This document shows positions 45,737-53,690 of a stretch of DNA of 64,000 bases, piece by piece. The notes under the pieces are model-generated. The model was not told where the DNA came from and made no database searches. It was given only the letters and a program-made list of their open reading frames with translations. The stretch's first letter is position 1; each line of letters begins with the position of its first letter. Origin of the DNA: Sphingobacteriales bacterium (GTDB lineage: Bacteria > Bacteroidota > Bacteroidia > Chitinophagales > Chitinophagaceae); the NCBI GenBank assembly GCA_016200915.1, contig JACQDV010000035.1:1-64000 (forward strand). The letters run 5' to 3'. A program made the position numbers and the translations under genes.

Positions 45737-46396
45737 TTAAAGTCCTTCCAGTAATCGTATCAGTTCTTTATTGAGGTTGACAATAGAATCTTTCAGCAAC
45801 CATTTCTTTTTATTTCGTTCTCCTATGTAATTACAAACACTGCGAATCTGCAGAAAAGGAATATCTTCCATCAGGCATACATAATGCAAAGCCGCACCTT
45901 CCATTGATTCCACTAGCGGATCAAATGTTTTTCTGTAATAATCAACCTTCTTTTTCCCGGTGGTAATTTCATTTACTGATATGCCGGCTACTTGTTTAAG
46001 CTTTGAACGCTTTAGCAAAGTTTTATTAGTATTAACCAACCATCCTTTTGTATAGGGAAGTTCATTGGCATTTGCCAGTTTTAAATCAAAAAGATTTTTA
46101 TATGCACTTTGTTCAAACACCACCTGGTCTGCAATTATATCTTTTTGTATACTGAATACTGAGCCAAGTTCGATTGATTTATCAAAACACCCGGCCACAC
46201 CGGCTTGAATTACTAATTGTGGTATGCTGATATTAACTTGTTTGGAAAGAGCGTAGGTAGCAGCAGTGAGTCCCACGCCGGTTATCAGTACATCCAGCTT
46301 AAAATCAATATAGTTAAGCTTTTCAGTATTGCGGTAATGGTTTACAAACGGAGTTATTTCTGCTGCGGTGGAAGCTATTAACAAACAATTCATCAT
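45737..46396 (-). CDS. mqnB: Futalosine hydrolase
   Basis: A 219-residue nucleoside hydrolase related to MTA/SAH nucleosidase. It cleaves futalosine to dehypoxanthinyl futalosine and hypoxanthine. The sequence shows NCLLIASTAAEI at the start, LITGVGLTAATYAL, QAGVAGCF and the catalytic SMEGAALHYVC segment. The ATG pair at 46396/46393 is preferred; an ATG at 46426 adds ten residues not seen in homologues. It begins the mqnB-mqnD pair and is divergent from the first pterin gene. Confidence 0.92.
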   Translation of the reverse strand: MMNCLLIASTAAEITPFVNHYRNTEKLNYIDFKLDVLITGVGLTAATYALSKQVNISIPQLVIQAGVAGCFDKSIELGSVFSIQKDIIADQVVFEQSAYKNLFDLKLANANELPYTKGWLVNTNKTLLKRSKLKQVAGISVNEITTGKKKVDYYRKTFDPLVESMEGAALHYVCLMEDIPFLQIRSVCNYIGERNKKKWLLKDSIVNLNKELIRLLEGL

Positions 46397-46443
46397 TAAA
46401 AATAAAGAACCAATAGCATTCTGCATGAATTAAATTGAAATGT

Positions 46444-46451
46444 TACCTTTG
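46444..46451 (+). promoter_or_regulatory. -7 box of the first PTPS-like gene, 8 nt before the start codon
   Basis: TACCTTTG matches the TAnnTTTG element exactly. No TTTG at -33. The transcript should be nearly leaderless. Confidence 0.6.
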
Positions 46452-46459
46452 CGGCCGCT

Positions 46460-46870
46460 ATGGTTTACTTAACAAGGATAGAACATTTTAATGCCGCTCA
46501 TAAACTCTACAATCCTAACTGGAGTCCTGAGCAGAATGAAACAGTGTTTGGCAAATGTGCCAATCAAAACTGGCATGGCCATAACTATGAATTGTATGTA
46601 ACAGTTAAGGGTTCACCCAATCCTGATACCGGTTTTTTATATGATGTAAAGAAGCTGAGTGTGATCATCCGTGAAAGAGTAATTGAAAAAATTGATCATC
46701 GTAATTTAAATATGGATGTTGATTTTATGCAGGGTAAAATGTGCTCCACAGAAAATCTTGCTGTCGGCATATGGAATGAATTAGCTCCACATTTACCATC
46801 GGAAATAAAACTGCACTGCATCAAGTTATACGAAACAGCCAGTATTTATGTAGAATATTACGGCGAATAA
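46460..46870 (+). CDS. 6-pyruvoyl-tetrahydropterin synthase-family protein, copy 1
   Basis: A 136-residue zinc enzyme of the T-fold superfamily. The zinc His residues are in HFNAAH and WHGHNYEL, and the catalytic Cys is in FGKCANQNWHGH. Five residues separate Cys from HGH, the spacing of eukaryote-like PTPS; the QueD family has three (C-x3-HGH). FDHRNLN-type KIDHRNLNMDVDF and the C-terminal Glu in LYETASIYVEY are also present. It probably acts on dihydroneopterin triphosphate to make 6-pyruvoyl-tetrahydropterin. A second copy and folE follow on the same strand. Confidence 0.85.
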   Translation: MVYLTRIEHFNAAHKLYNPNWSPEQNETVFGKCANQNWHGHNYELYVTVKGSPNPDTGFLYDVKKLSVIIRERVIEKIDHRNLNMDVDFMQGKMCSTENLAVGIWNELAPHLPSEIKLHCIKLYETASIYVEYYGE

Positions 46871-46972
46871 ACCGAACCTTTTTGTTTTAGCACTGTTATA
46901 AATCCATCATCTTAACGCTGTTGTAAGTATGACATTGGCTTCCGGTTGAATTTTTGTAATTTGTATATTGAT

Positions 46973-47386
46973 ATGAGTAAAAAAGTGGCCGTTTACAGGA
47001 AGGAACATTTTAATGCAGCACATCGTCTGCATAATCCTGACTGGAGTGATGAAAAGAATAAAGAAGTGTTTGGTAAATGCAACCTGCCGCATTATCACGG
47101 TCATAATTATGAGCTGGAAGTAAAAGTTGCAGGTAAGCCAGATAAGAAAACCGGGTATGTAATGGATATGAAACTGCTTTCCGATCTCATTCAAAGAGAA
47201 ATTCATTCACGGTTTGATCATAAAAATTTAAATCTCGATACAGAAGAGTTTAAGAACTTAAACCCAACAGCAGAGAATATTGTGATAGTGATTTACGATT
47301 TACTGCGGCCACATATTGATAAGAAAAAGGATTTGCAAATCCGTTTATATGAAACACCAAGGAATTTTGTAGAATACCCGGTGTAA
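46973..47386 (+). CDS. 6-pyruvoyl-tetrahydropterin synthase-family protein, copy 2
   Basis: A 137-residue paralogue of the preceding gene, with HFNAAH, FGKCNLPHYHGHNYEL (again five residues between Cys and HGH), FDHKNLNLDTEEF and the C-terminal Glu in LYETPRNFVEY. All zinc and catalytic positions are intact, so it is not a decayed copy. The ATG at 46973 is preferred to a TTG nine codons upstream. The two copies differ enough to suggest different substrates or partners. The stop codon is inside a quasi-palindrome that fills the gap to folE. Confidence 0.85.
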   Translation: MSKKVAVYRKEHFNAAHRLHNPDWSDEKNKEVFGKCNLPHYHGHNYELEVKVAGKPDKKTGYVMDMKLLSDLIQREIHSRFDHKNLNLDTEEFKNLNPTAENIVIVIYDLLRPHIDKKKDLQIRLYETPRNFVEYPV

Positions 47387-47470
47387 TGTGATGATGAGAT
47401 AATGTGCTGATGTGCTAATGAACACTAAGAATACATTATCAAATTATCATATTATCACATCATCAAATTA
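47384..47470. repeat. Intergenic quasi-palindrome, 37-bp arms
   Basis: The arms 47384-47420 and 47434-47470 are reverse complements at 30 of 37 positions. The left arm is built of GATGATGAGAT, GTGCTGATGTGCTAATG near-repeats. It runs from the stop codon of the second PTPS-like gene to just before folE. Related architecture at 7818-7900 and 52566-52648. Confidence 0.75.
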
Positions 47471-47475
47471 GAGTT

Positions 47476-48081
47476 ATGGCTTATAAAAAAACAGAACAGT
47501 ACGAAGATAAAATTACATCGGGGCTGATTGATGCTTACCGAAAAAGTTTGGAATTGCTGGGAGAAAATCCTGACAGGGAAGGATTATTAAAAACTCCTGA
47601 AAGAGTGGCAAAGGCAATGCAATACATGACGCAGGGTTACCAGATGGATGCACTGGCAATTTTAAACTCCGCCAAGTTTCATGAAGATGTAAGTGAAATG
47701 GTGATTGTAAAAGATATTGAATTGTACAGCATGTGTGAACATCATATGTTGCCCTTCTTTGGTAAGGCACATGTTGCTTATATTCCCAACGGATACATTA
47801 CGGGGCTGAGTAAAGTGGCAAGAGTGGTGGATGTGTATTCAAGAAGACTACAGGTACAGGAAAGATTAACTACACAAATTTTAGGTGCTATTAAAGAAGC
47901 GTTGAATCCGCTGGGTGTGGCAGTGGTTATTGAAGCGCAACACTTGTGTATGATGATGCGTGGTGTACAAAAACAAAATTCTGTTACAACCACTTCTGCC
48001 TTTTACGGAGAATTTCAAAAAAACTCTACCCGCAGTGAATTTATGAAGCTGATTACGGCAGATTTGATGGGGAGACGATAG
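47476..48081 (+). CDS. folE: GTP cyclohydrolase I
   Basis: A 201-residue enzyme that opens GTP to 7,8-dihydroneopterin triphosphate, the first step of folate and tetrahydropterin synthesis. Signatures: [18 protein letters not shown], the zinc Cys/His in [31 protein letters not shown] and the zinc Cys in HLCMMMRGV, then TTSAFYGEF. Length is typical. It follows the two PTPS-like genes, which use its product. The gap holds the 87-bp quasi-palindrome; a terminator follows. Confidence 0.96.
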   Translation: MAYKKTEQYEDKITSGLIDAYRKSLELLGENPDREGLLKTPERVAKAMQYMTQGYQMDALAILNSAKFHEDVSEMVIVKDIELYSMCEHHMLPFFGKAHVAYIPNGYITGLSKVARVVDVYSRRLQVQERLTTQILGAIKEALNPLGVAVVIEAQHLCMMMRGVQKQNSVTTTSAFYGEFQKNSTRSEFMKLITADLMGRR

Positions 48082-48102
48082 AAAAATTGTTAGTGGAAAA
48101 AG

Positions 48103-48131
48103 AATCCCGGCATTTACCGGGATTTTCCTTT
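48103..48131 (+). terminator. Terminator of folE
   Basis: The stem AATCCCGG / CCGGGATT with a 6-nt loop is followed by TTCCTTTTTTT, 21 nt past the stop codon. Confidence 0.8.
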
Positions 48132-48156
48132 TTTTGCACAATATAAATCGATTGAT

Positions 48157-49047
48157 ATGGCACATGCGTATGTATTTCCGGGTCAGGGTTCCCAGTTTAA
48201 AGGGATGGGTAAAAATTTGTACGATAATAATGCTTCTGCCAAAAGATTATTTGAGCAGGCAAATGATATATTAGGCTTTCGTATTTCTGATATTATGTTT
48301 GAAGGCAGCGATGAAGATTTGAAGCAAACAAAAGTTACTCAGCCTGCTGTTTTCCTTCATTCAGTCATTGCTTATAAAGCAATTGATGGTGCAAAGCCGG
48401 ATATGGTGGCGGGACATTCGTTAGGTGAGTTCTCTGCATTAGTAGCGAACGGTGCTTTAAGTTTTGAAGATGCTTTGAAGTTGGTTTCTATCCGGGCACA
48501 GTCAATGCAAAAAGCTTGTGAGTTAAATCCGTCAACTATGGCTGCTGTATTAGCTTTAGCGGATGACAAAGTAGAAGAAATATGTGCAGCAGTAACTCAA
48601 GAAACAGGAGAAGTAGTAGTAGCTGCCAATTATAATTGTCCCGGACAATTAGTTATTAGTGGTTCATTAAAAGGAATTGACATTGCCTGCGAAAGAATGA
48701 AAACAGCAGGAGCGAAGAGAGCATTAGTATTACCTGTTGGTGGTGCTTTTCATTCCCCATTAATGGAGCCAGCAAAAGAAGAATTACAGAAGGCAATTGA
48801 ATCCACTTCCTTCTATGCACCTACTTGTGCAGTATATCAAAATGTAGCGGCCAAAGCTGTGTTAGACAGAGATGAGATAAAGAATAACCTCATTGCTCAA
48901 TTAACAGGTGCTGTTCGCTGGACTCAAAGTGTACAGTCAATGATAGCCAATGGTGCTGATAAGTTTACCGAAGTTGGTCCTGGAAAAGTTTTGCAGGGAT
49001 TGGTACAAAAAATTGACAAAGCAATGGTAGTGGATGGAGTGAGTTAA
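48157..49047 (+). CDS. fabD: Malonyl-CoA-ACP transacylase
   Basis: A 296-residue acyltransferase of fatty-acid synthesis, moving malonyl from CoA to acyl carrier protein. The FabD signatures are present: FPGQGSQFKGMGKNLY, the active-site Ser in VAGHSLGEFSAL, the Arg in SIRAQSMQKAC, the active-site His in GGAFHSPLMEPA and the C-terminal EVGPGKVLQGL. It stands alone between two terminators. The start ATG at 48157 fits the family N-terminus. No Bacteroidota -7 box is evident in the short leader. Confidence 0.96.
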   Translation: MAHAYVFPGQGSQFKGMGKNLYDNNASAKRLFEQANDILGFRISDIMFEGSDEDLKQTKVTQPAVFLHSVIAYKAIDGAKPDMVAGHSLGEFSALVANGALSFEDALKLVSIRAQSMQKACELNPSTMAAVLALADDKVEEICAAVTQETGEVVVAANYNCPGQLVISGSLKGIDIACERMKTAGAKRALVLPVGGAFHSPLMEPAKEELQKAIESTSFYAPTCAVYQNVAAKAVLDRDEIKNNLIAQLTGAVRWTQSVQSMIANGADKFTEVGPGKVLQGLVQKIDKAMVVDGVS

Positions 49048-49125
49048 ATATTCAATGGAATTTAATGATAACATGAGGTTCATATTATATGAGCCTTTTT
49101 CTTTTGGGATCGATTGAAATGAAAA

Positions 49126-49143
49126 CCCCCGCATAAGCGGGGG
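49126..49143. terminator. Convergent terminator between fabD and the small Lys-rich gene
   Basis: CCCCCGC-ATAA-GCGGGGG forms a perfect 7-bp GC-rich stem with a tetraloop, with A/T on both sides. Confidence 0.75.
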
Positions 49144-49168
49144 AATTATTAACCAAAAAATAGAAGTA

Positions 49169-49459
49169 CTATCCTTTTGCTTTTTTGTTTTCTTTAAAAC
49201 GCTTGTCGGGTGTACCATCTTTCTTCATATGCTTCTCATGCTTTGCTTTATCCTTATTTTCTTTATACCTCATATCAGGTGTACCATCTTTTTTAGTGGA
49301 GGTACCTGATTTAGTTTCTTTCTTTTCTTCTTTTTTCTCTTCTTTCTTGGCGACTTTTGTTTCTTTTTTAGCTTCTTTTTTCTCAGCAGGTTTTCCCTGT
49401 CCAAAAGTAAATGCGGTAAAGGCAAACAATGTTAGCGCCGATAGAATTAACTTTTTCAT
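49169..49459 (-). CDS. Small secreted Lys/Glu-rich protein with internal repeat
   Basis: A 96-residue protein with a signal peptide (LILSALTLFAFTAFTFGQ). The mature part is nearly all Lys, Glu, Asp and Ala, followed by two copies of a 14-residue unit, KKDGTPDMRYKENK and KKDGTPDKRFKENK. Similar small proteins are common in Bacteroidota, but I know of no assigned role. Low complexity means it is probably unstructured and highly basic. It is monocistronic; the upstream region is A/T-rich without a clean promoter. Confidence 0.75.
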   Translation of the reverse strand: MKKLILSALTLFAFTAFTFGQGKPAEKKEAKKETKVAKKEEKKEEKKETKSGTSTKKDGTPDMRYKENKDKAKHEKHMKKDGTPDKRFKENKKAKG

Positions 49460-49587
49460 GTTGTGTGAATTTTTGTTATAAAAAATATTTACAGGAAAGC
49501 TAATTCAAATCAAATGCCTGTAATAGAGTTTGGTACCTGTTTAACCGTGGATTAACGATGGTTAAATGATTGTTAGTGGAAAAAAAG

Positions 49588-49617
49588 AAAAGCGTCCGGC
49601 AATTTGCGGACGCTTTT
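49588..49617 (-). terminator. Terminator of the tRNA-Gln gene
   Basis: An 11-bp stem (AAAAGCGTCCG-type arms flanked by A and T runs) with an 8-nt loop begins 5 nt after the tRNA 3' end on the minus strand, and a T run follows. Confidence 0.8.
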
Positions 49618-49621
49618 TCGG

Positions 49622-49692
49622 TTGGCCTACCTGGATTCGAACCAAGACAAACAGAACCAAAATCTGTCGTACTACCATTATACTATAGGCCA
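49622..49692 (-). tRNA. tRNA-Gln (anticodon TTG)
   Basis: A 71-nt gene. The acceptor arms TGGCCTA / TAGGCCA pair perfectly, the anticodon stem ACAGA / TCTGT encloses loop TTTTGGT with anticodon TTG, and the T arm CTTGG-TTCGAAT-CCAGG is canonical. The discriminator is A; the CCA end is not encoded. It is followed by its own terminator. Confidence 0.95.
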
Positions 49693-49793
49693 ATCCTGTT
49701 TCCCGTTTGGGAGCGCAAAAATAAGGCTAGATTCTTTCTCTCCCAAATCGTTTTTCAAGCTTTTTGGTTGTTTTTATAGCCAGATAAATAATG

Positions 49794-52445
49794 TTACTGA
49801 TGCAATAAAACTGTTTTATTTAAGTGAACATCCTCTCTTTCTTTCAGCTCCCTTATTTTGTCCAGTGCACCGGCCACCACATCACACATAATGGTGTATA
49901 AAGCTCCCTTTTTGGGATTTGCATAAATATGTTCCAACGCTTCGTTCTCATTAGCAATTTTTATTATTGGCACTGTTGGGTTCACTTTTCTTATGCCTTC
50001 TTCCAGCAGTCCCATTATTTCTTCAGCAGTACGGCCACGCAGATTTTTATCGCAACGCATAATGATTTCATCAAAATACTGACCAGATATTTCTCCTAGT
50101 TCCCGTATATCATCATCTCTTCTGTCACCAGTTCCGCTAATAACCCCTACTTTTAGCGGATAGTCAAGCTTGCTTACAAAATCACACAACAGTTTTAACC
50201 CATGCGGATTGTGAGCAAAGTCGGCGAGGAAAGTAAAGTTTTTAAAATGGAAGAAATTTAATCGTCCCGGTGTTAAACTTTCACTTGGTATAAAAGTTTG
50301 CAATCCTGTTCTTATATCTTCAATTGATATATCACGGAAAAGATAAGCTGCTAATACAGCAGGCAAACAGTTATTGATGTTATGGATTGCCTTGCCTTCA
50401 TACGTTAAAGGAATATTCTTCACATTCAATACCCTGATCTTCCAGTTGCCTTTCATAATGGTAACAAATCCATTTTCAAATACACAACTCAATCCATTCT
50501 CCGCAGCATGTTCTTTTATGCGTGGATTATTTTCATCCATGCTGAATAAAGCGATATTACATTTTAAATCATCCTTCATCTTATACACCAAATCATCATC
50601 AGCATTTAATACGGCGTATCCATGTGAGAAAACAGTTTCCGGTACTACTGCTTTTACTTTTGCCATTGCTTCTACAGTGTTGATACCACCTAATCCAATA
50701 TGGTCTGCAGCAACATTAGTTACAACAGCTACTTCACAATTTTGAAATGCCAATCCGCTTTTTAAAATACCACCACGGGCACATTCTAATACAGCAAAAT
50801 CTACTGTTGGGTCTTTCAATACAAATTGTGAAGAGATGGGACCGGTACAATCACCTTTCATCATCAGTTGATTTTGTATATACACACCATCGCTTGTTGT
50901 GTAGCCAACTTTTTTGCCGGCACTTTTTGCAATATGAGCTGTTAATCTGGTAGTAGTTGTTTTGCCATTTGTTCCGGTAACAGCAATGATAGGAATACGA
51001 CCTACACTTCCTTTGGGAAATAACATATCCACCACAGGCTCGGCTACGTTGCGGGGCAAACCTTCTGCCGGTTCAATATGCATTCGGAAACCGGGAGCGG
51101 CATTTACTTCTAATATGGCGCCACCATTTTCTGATACAGGTGTACGTAAATCAGTTGCCATTACATCAATACCACAAATGTCGAGTCCGATGATTTTGGC
51201 GATGCGTTCAAACATAAATACATTGGCAGGATGTACTTCATCTGTTACATCGGTGGATGTACCACCTGTTGAAAGATTGGCGGTTGGTTTTAATAAAACT
51301 CTTTCCCCTTTTGGCGGAACATGTTCTAATGTAATAGCTGCATCATCCAGCATCTTTTGCGTAAACTGGTCAATAGTAATTTGCGTCAACACTTTTTCAT
51401 GCCCATAACCACGACGAGGGTCTTTATTGGTTTCTTCAATCAGCCATTTAATATCATGCACACCATCACCTACTACAGAAGCCGGGGTACGCAATGCTGC
51501 ACAAATAAATTTATAGTTAATTACCAAACAACGGAAATCATAACCGGTGATAAATTTTTCTACAATCACATTTCTTCCATATACTTTAGCTGCTTCTAAC
51601 GCCTTTGTTGCCTGTTCCCAGGTAGTGATATTTGTTGTGTTGCCTTTACCATGATTACCATCAATAGGTTTTATCACCAAAGGATAACCATATTTTTCAA
51701 TCGCATCTTTTAATCCTTCTTCTGTTCTTATTACAGTTCCTCTTGGCACAGGAATTTCTGCTGCTTCCAGTAACAGTTTTGTTTCTTCTTTATCGCAGGC
51801 AATGTCAACTGCAATGTTTCCGGTTGTAGAAGCAATAGTTGCACGAATACGTTTTTGATTTACACCATAACCTAACTGCACCAAACTTTGTTTATTCAAT
51901 CTTATATAAGGTATTCCTCTTTTCGCCGCTTCATCAACTATACAACCGGTTGAAGGTCCTAATCTGGTATCTTCTCTTATCTCTCTTAACCGTTGTATAT
52001 CCTCACTTAAATCATAAGGTGCACCATCAACCAATGCCTGTGCAATTCTTACTGACGCTTTTGCTGCATACACACCGGCATCTTCTTCCATATAACTAAA
52101 CACTACATAGTAAACACCTTCTTTTTCTCCATCGGGTGTACGGGTGCGGCCAAAACCAACTTCCATACCGGCAAGGGTTTGGAGTTCGAGAGCAATATGC
52201 TCAATTACATGACCCATCCAGGTGCCTTCATCCACCCGCTTAAAAAATCCGCCACGCATTGCCTCGCTGCAACGATGTTCAATCATGGTAGGAAACAATT
52301 TTTCTAATCGTTCACGAAAGCCGGGAATTTTATTGGTTGGACTTTGTTCGAGTTCTTCCAAATCTAATTTCATTTGAATGAGCTTGTTCCGGCGAACACT
52401 CCAGTAGTTGGGTCCTTTAAGCACTTTAATTTCAAGAATCTTCAT
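49794..52445 (-). CDS. cphA: Cyanophycin synthetase
   Basis: An 883-residue, non-ribosomal polymerase of multi-L-arginyl-poly-L-aspartate. It has the three-part plan of CphA. An N-terminal domain covers about residues 1-160. A central ATP-grasp domain has YPLVIKPIDGNHGKGNTTNI and VNAAPGFRMH. A Mur-ligase-like domain carries P-loop GTNGKTTTTRL near residue 491, then ECARGGILKSGLAF, NVAADHIGLGGI and the C-terminal DFAHNPHGL. The ATG at 52445 is preferred. The divergent cyanophycinase gene shows the storage-polymer system is complete for making and degrading. Confidence 0.95.
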   Translation of the reverse strand: MKILEIKVLKGPNYWSVRRNKLIQMKLDLEELEQSPTNKIPGFRERLEKLFPTMIEHRCSEAMRGGFFKRVDEGTWMGHVIEHIALELQTLAGMEVGFGRTRTPDGEKEGVYYVVFSYMEEDAGVYAAKASVRIAQALVDGAPYDLSEDIQRLREIREDTRLGPSTGCIVDEAAKRGIPYIRLNKQSLVQLGYGVNQKRIRATIASTTGNIAVDIACDKEETKLLLEAAEIPVPRGTVIRTEEGLKDAIEKYGYPLVIKPIDGNHGKGNTTNITTWEQATKALEAAKVYGRNVIVEKFITGYDFRCLVINYKFICAALRTPASVVGDGVHDIKWLIEETNKDPRRGYGHEKVLTQITIDQFTQKMLDDAAITLEHVPPKGERVLLKPTANLSTGGTSTDVTDEVHPANVFMFERIAKIIGLDICGIDVMATDLRTPVSENGGAILEVNAAPGFRMHIEPAEGLPRNVAEPVVDMLFPKGSVGRIPIIAVTGTNGKTTTTRLTAHIAKSAGKKVGYTTSDGVYIQNQLMMKGDCTGPISSQFVLKDPTVDFAVLECARGGILKSGLAFQNCEVAVVTNVAADHIGLGGINTVEAMAKVKAVVPETVFSHGYAVLNADDDLVYKMKDDLKCNIALFSMDENNPRIKEHAAENGLSCVFENGFVTIMKGNWKIRVLNVKNIPLTYEGKAIHNINNCLPAVLAAYLFRDISIEDIRTGLQTFIPSESLTPGRLNFFHFKNFTFLADFAHNPHGLKLLCDFVSKLDYPLKVGVISGTGDRRDDDIRELGEISGQYFDEIIMRCDKNLRGRTAEEIMGLLEEGIRKVNPTVPIIKIANENEALEHIYANPKKGALYTIMCDVVAGALDKIRELKEREDVHLNKTVLLHQ

Positions 52446-52565
52446 AAGCAAAAAGTTAGATTTTCAATATAGGATTTTTTGGCTATGTGACCAACTGTTT
52501 AATCCTTGCTTATCGTTCCTTGTGTCACTCACTTCAGGGTCAGGTATTTCTGTTCAGCTATAATT

Positions 52566-52648
52566 GATAATGGATAGTTGATAGTGGATAATGAAATGCA
52601 ATAAATACGAGATAATTATTCACTCTCCACTATCAACTATCCATTATC
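52566..52648. repeat. Intergenic quasi-palindrome, 30-bp arms, between cphA and cphB
   Basis: The arms 52566-52595 and 52619-52648 are reverse complements at 28 of 30 positions, separated by 23 nt. The left arm has no C and consists of GATAATGGATAGTTGATAGT-type near-repeats. Similar plan to 7818-7900 and 47384-47470. Confidence 0.8.
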
Positions 52649-52657
52649 CACTCACCA

Positions 52658-52688
52658 TTGTCCATTCCCACCATTTCCCTTATTTTTG
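52658..52688 (+). promoter_or_regulatory. Promoter of cphB
   Basis: TTG (52658-52660), a 20-nt spacer and TATTTTTG (52681-52688) fit the Bacteroidota consensus, 21 nt before the start codon and just downstream of the quasi-palindrome. Confidence 0.65.
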
Positions 52689-52709
52689 TTTTAACCCAAA
52701 AAATTATTG

Positions 52710-53606
52710 ATGCAATACCCCAAGGGAAAACTTATCGCTATAGGTGGAGCAGAAGATAAAGGAACCGACCTGGAGAAAGGAGAAATCTACCGCAGTAACC
52801 TCAACTTTTTTGAACTTGGTATTCTTCGCCGTGTGGTGGAAGAAGCCGGTGGCATTTCAGCCCGGATAGAAATTATTACTACAGCGTCAACGATTCCTTA
52901 CGAAGTAGGAGAAAATTATATGGATGCATTTGGCCGCATTGGTTGTACCAATATCGGCGTTATGCATATCCGTAACCGCCAGGATACCATGGATGCAGAT
53001 TTTATGAAACGCATTAAAACCTGTGATGCGGTAATGTTTAGTGGAGGCAATCAATTGCGGTTAAGTGTAACAGATGGCGGTACAGAATTTTTAGCCATCA
53101 TGAAAAAAAGATACCAGGAAGAAGAAGGGTTCTTAATTGCCGGTACCAGCGCCGGTGCAATGGCAATGAGCAGTACAATGATTTATGAAGGCAATGCTAC
53201 AAGAGCTCATTTGAAAGGTGAAGTTAAAATGACTACTGGTTTAGGTTTTATTGATGGTGTAATTATCGATAGTCACTTTGAAAAACGTGGAAGATTTGGA
53301 AGACTGGCACAAGCAATTGCTACTAATCCACAATGTATTGGTATTGGATTGGGTGAAGATACCGGTATGCTGATTACAGAAGGAAATAAAATGGAAGCGA
53401 TTGGCAGTGGATTAGTAATTATTGTTGATGGATTTGATATTATGCACTGCAATATTGCTGATATACCCGATGGTAATCCTATCAGCATTGAAAATTTAAA
53501 AGTTCATTTCTGCGAAAAAGGAAATGGATATATACTTTCTGACAGAAAATTTTTAATGGAGGCAAGTGAAGGTTCTGTAATTCCTAAACAGGTGGATGTA
53601 GAATAA
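52710..53606 (+). CDS. cphB: Cyanophycinase
   Basis: A 298-residue serine peptidase of the S51 type that hydrolyses cyanophycin to beta-Asp-Arg dipeptides. The nucleophile motif is IAGTSAGAMAMSS, preceded by MFSGGNQLRL; the conserved IDSHFEKRGRFGRL follows. No signal peptide, so it is cytoplasmic, in contrast to extracellular CphE. The ATG at 52710 (MQYPKGKLIAIGG) is used. Next to and divergent from cphA, with its own promoter. Confidence 0.95.
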   Translation: MQYPKGKLIAIGGAEDKGTDLEKGEIYRSNLNFFELGILRRVVEEAGGISARIEIITTASTIPYEVGENYMDAFGRIGCTNIGVMHIRNRQDTMDADFMKRIKTCDAVMFSGGNQLRLSVTDGGTEFLAIMKKRYQEEEGFLIAGTSAGAMAMSSTMIYEGNATRAHLKGEVKMTTGLGFIDGVIIDSHFEKRGRFGRLAQAIATNPQCIGIGLGEDTGMLITEGNKMEAIGSGLVIIVDGFDIMHCNIADIPDGNPISIENLKVHFCEKGNGYILSDRKFLMEASEGSVIPKQVDVE

Positions 53607-53617
53607 AAGGCTGTACC

Positions 53618-53635
53618 CCGAAGCTCCGGCTTCGG
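53618..53635. repeat. REP-like hairpin upstream of the transposase
   Basis: CCGAAGC-TCCG-GCTTCGG forms a perfect 7-bp stem. Its GAAGC-n4-GCTTC core is shared with the hairpin at 54331-54362 on the other side of the transposase gene. Confidence 0.6.
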
Positions 53636-53645
53636 TAAACCAATG

Positions 53646-53687
53646 TTTACTAAGGGAAATAAAGTAACTTAGTAAAATATTTCCCTT
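53646..53687 (+). promoter_or_regulatory. Mutually exclusive leader hairpins before the transposase start
   Basis: Stem 1 pairs TTTACTAAG (53646-53654) with CTTAGTAAA (53668-53676). Stem 2 pairs AAGGGAAATA (53652-53661) with TATTTCCCTT (53678-53687). They share bases 53652-53654, so only one can form at a time. Stem 2 ends 3 nt before the ATG. Confidence 0.5.
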
Positions 53688-53690
53688 GTC

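Noticed and set aside
46460-47386. QueD annotation and a queuosine cluster
   Set aside because: Cys-to-HGH spacing is five residues in both proteins (QueD has three) and no queC, queE or queF gene is nearby; folE supports pterin metabolism.
7818-52648. CRISPR-like array from the short near-repeats in the quasi-palindromes
   Set aside because: The units are only 6-10 bp, degenerate, without unique spacers, and no cas gene is in the window.
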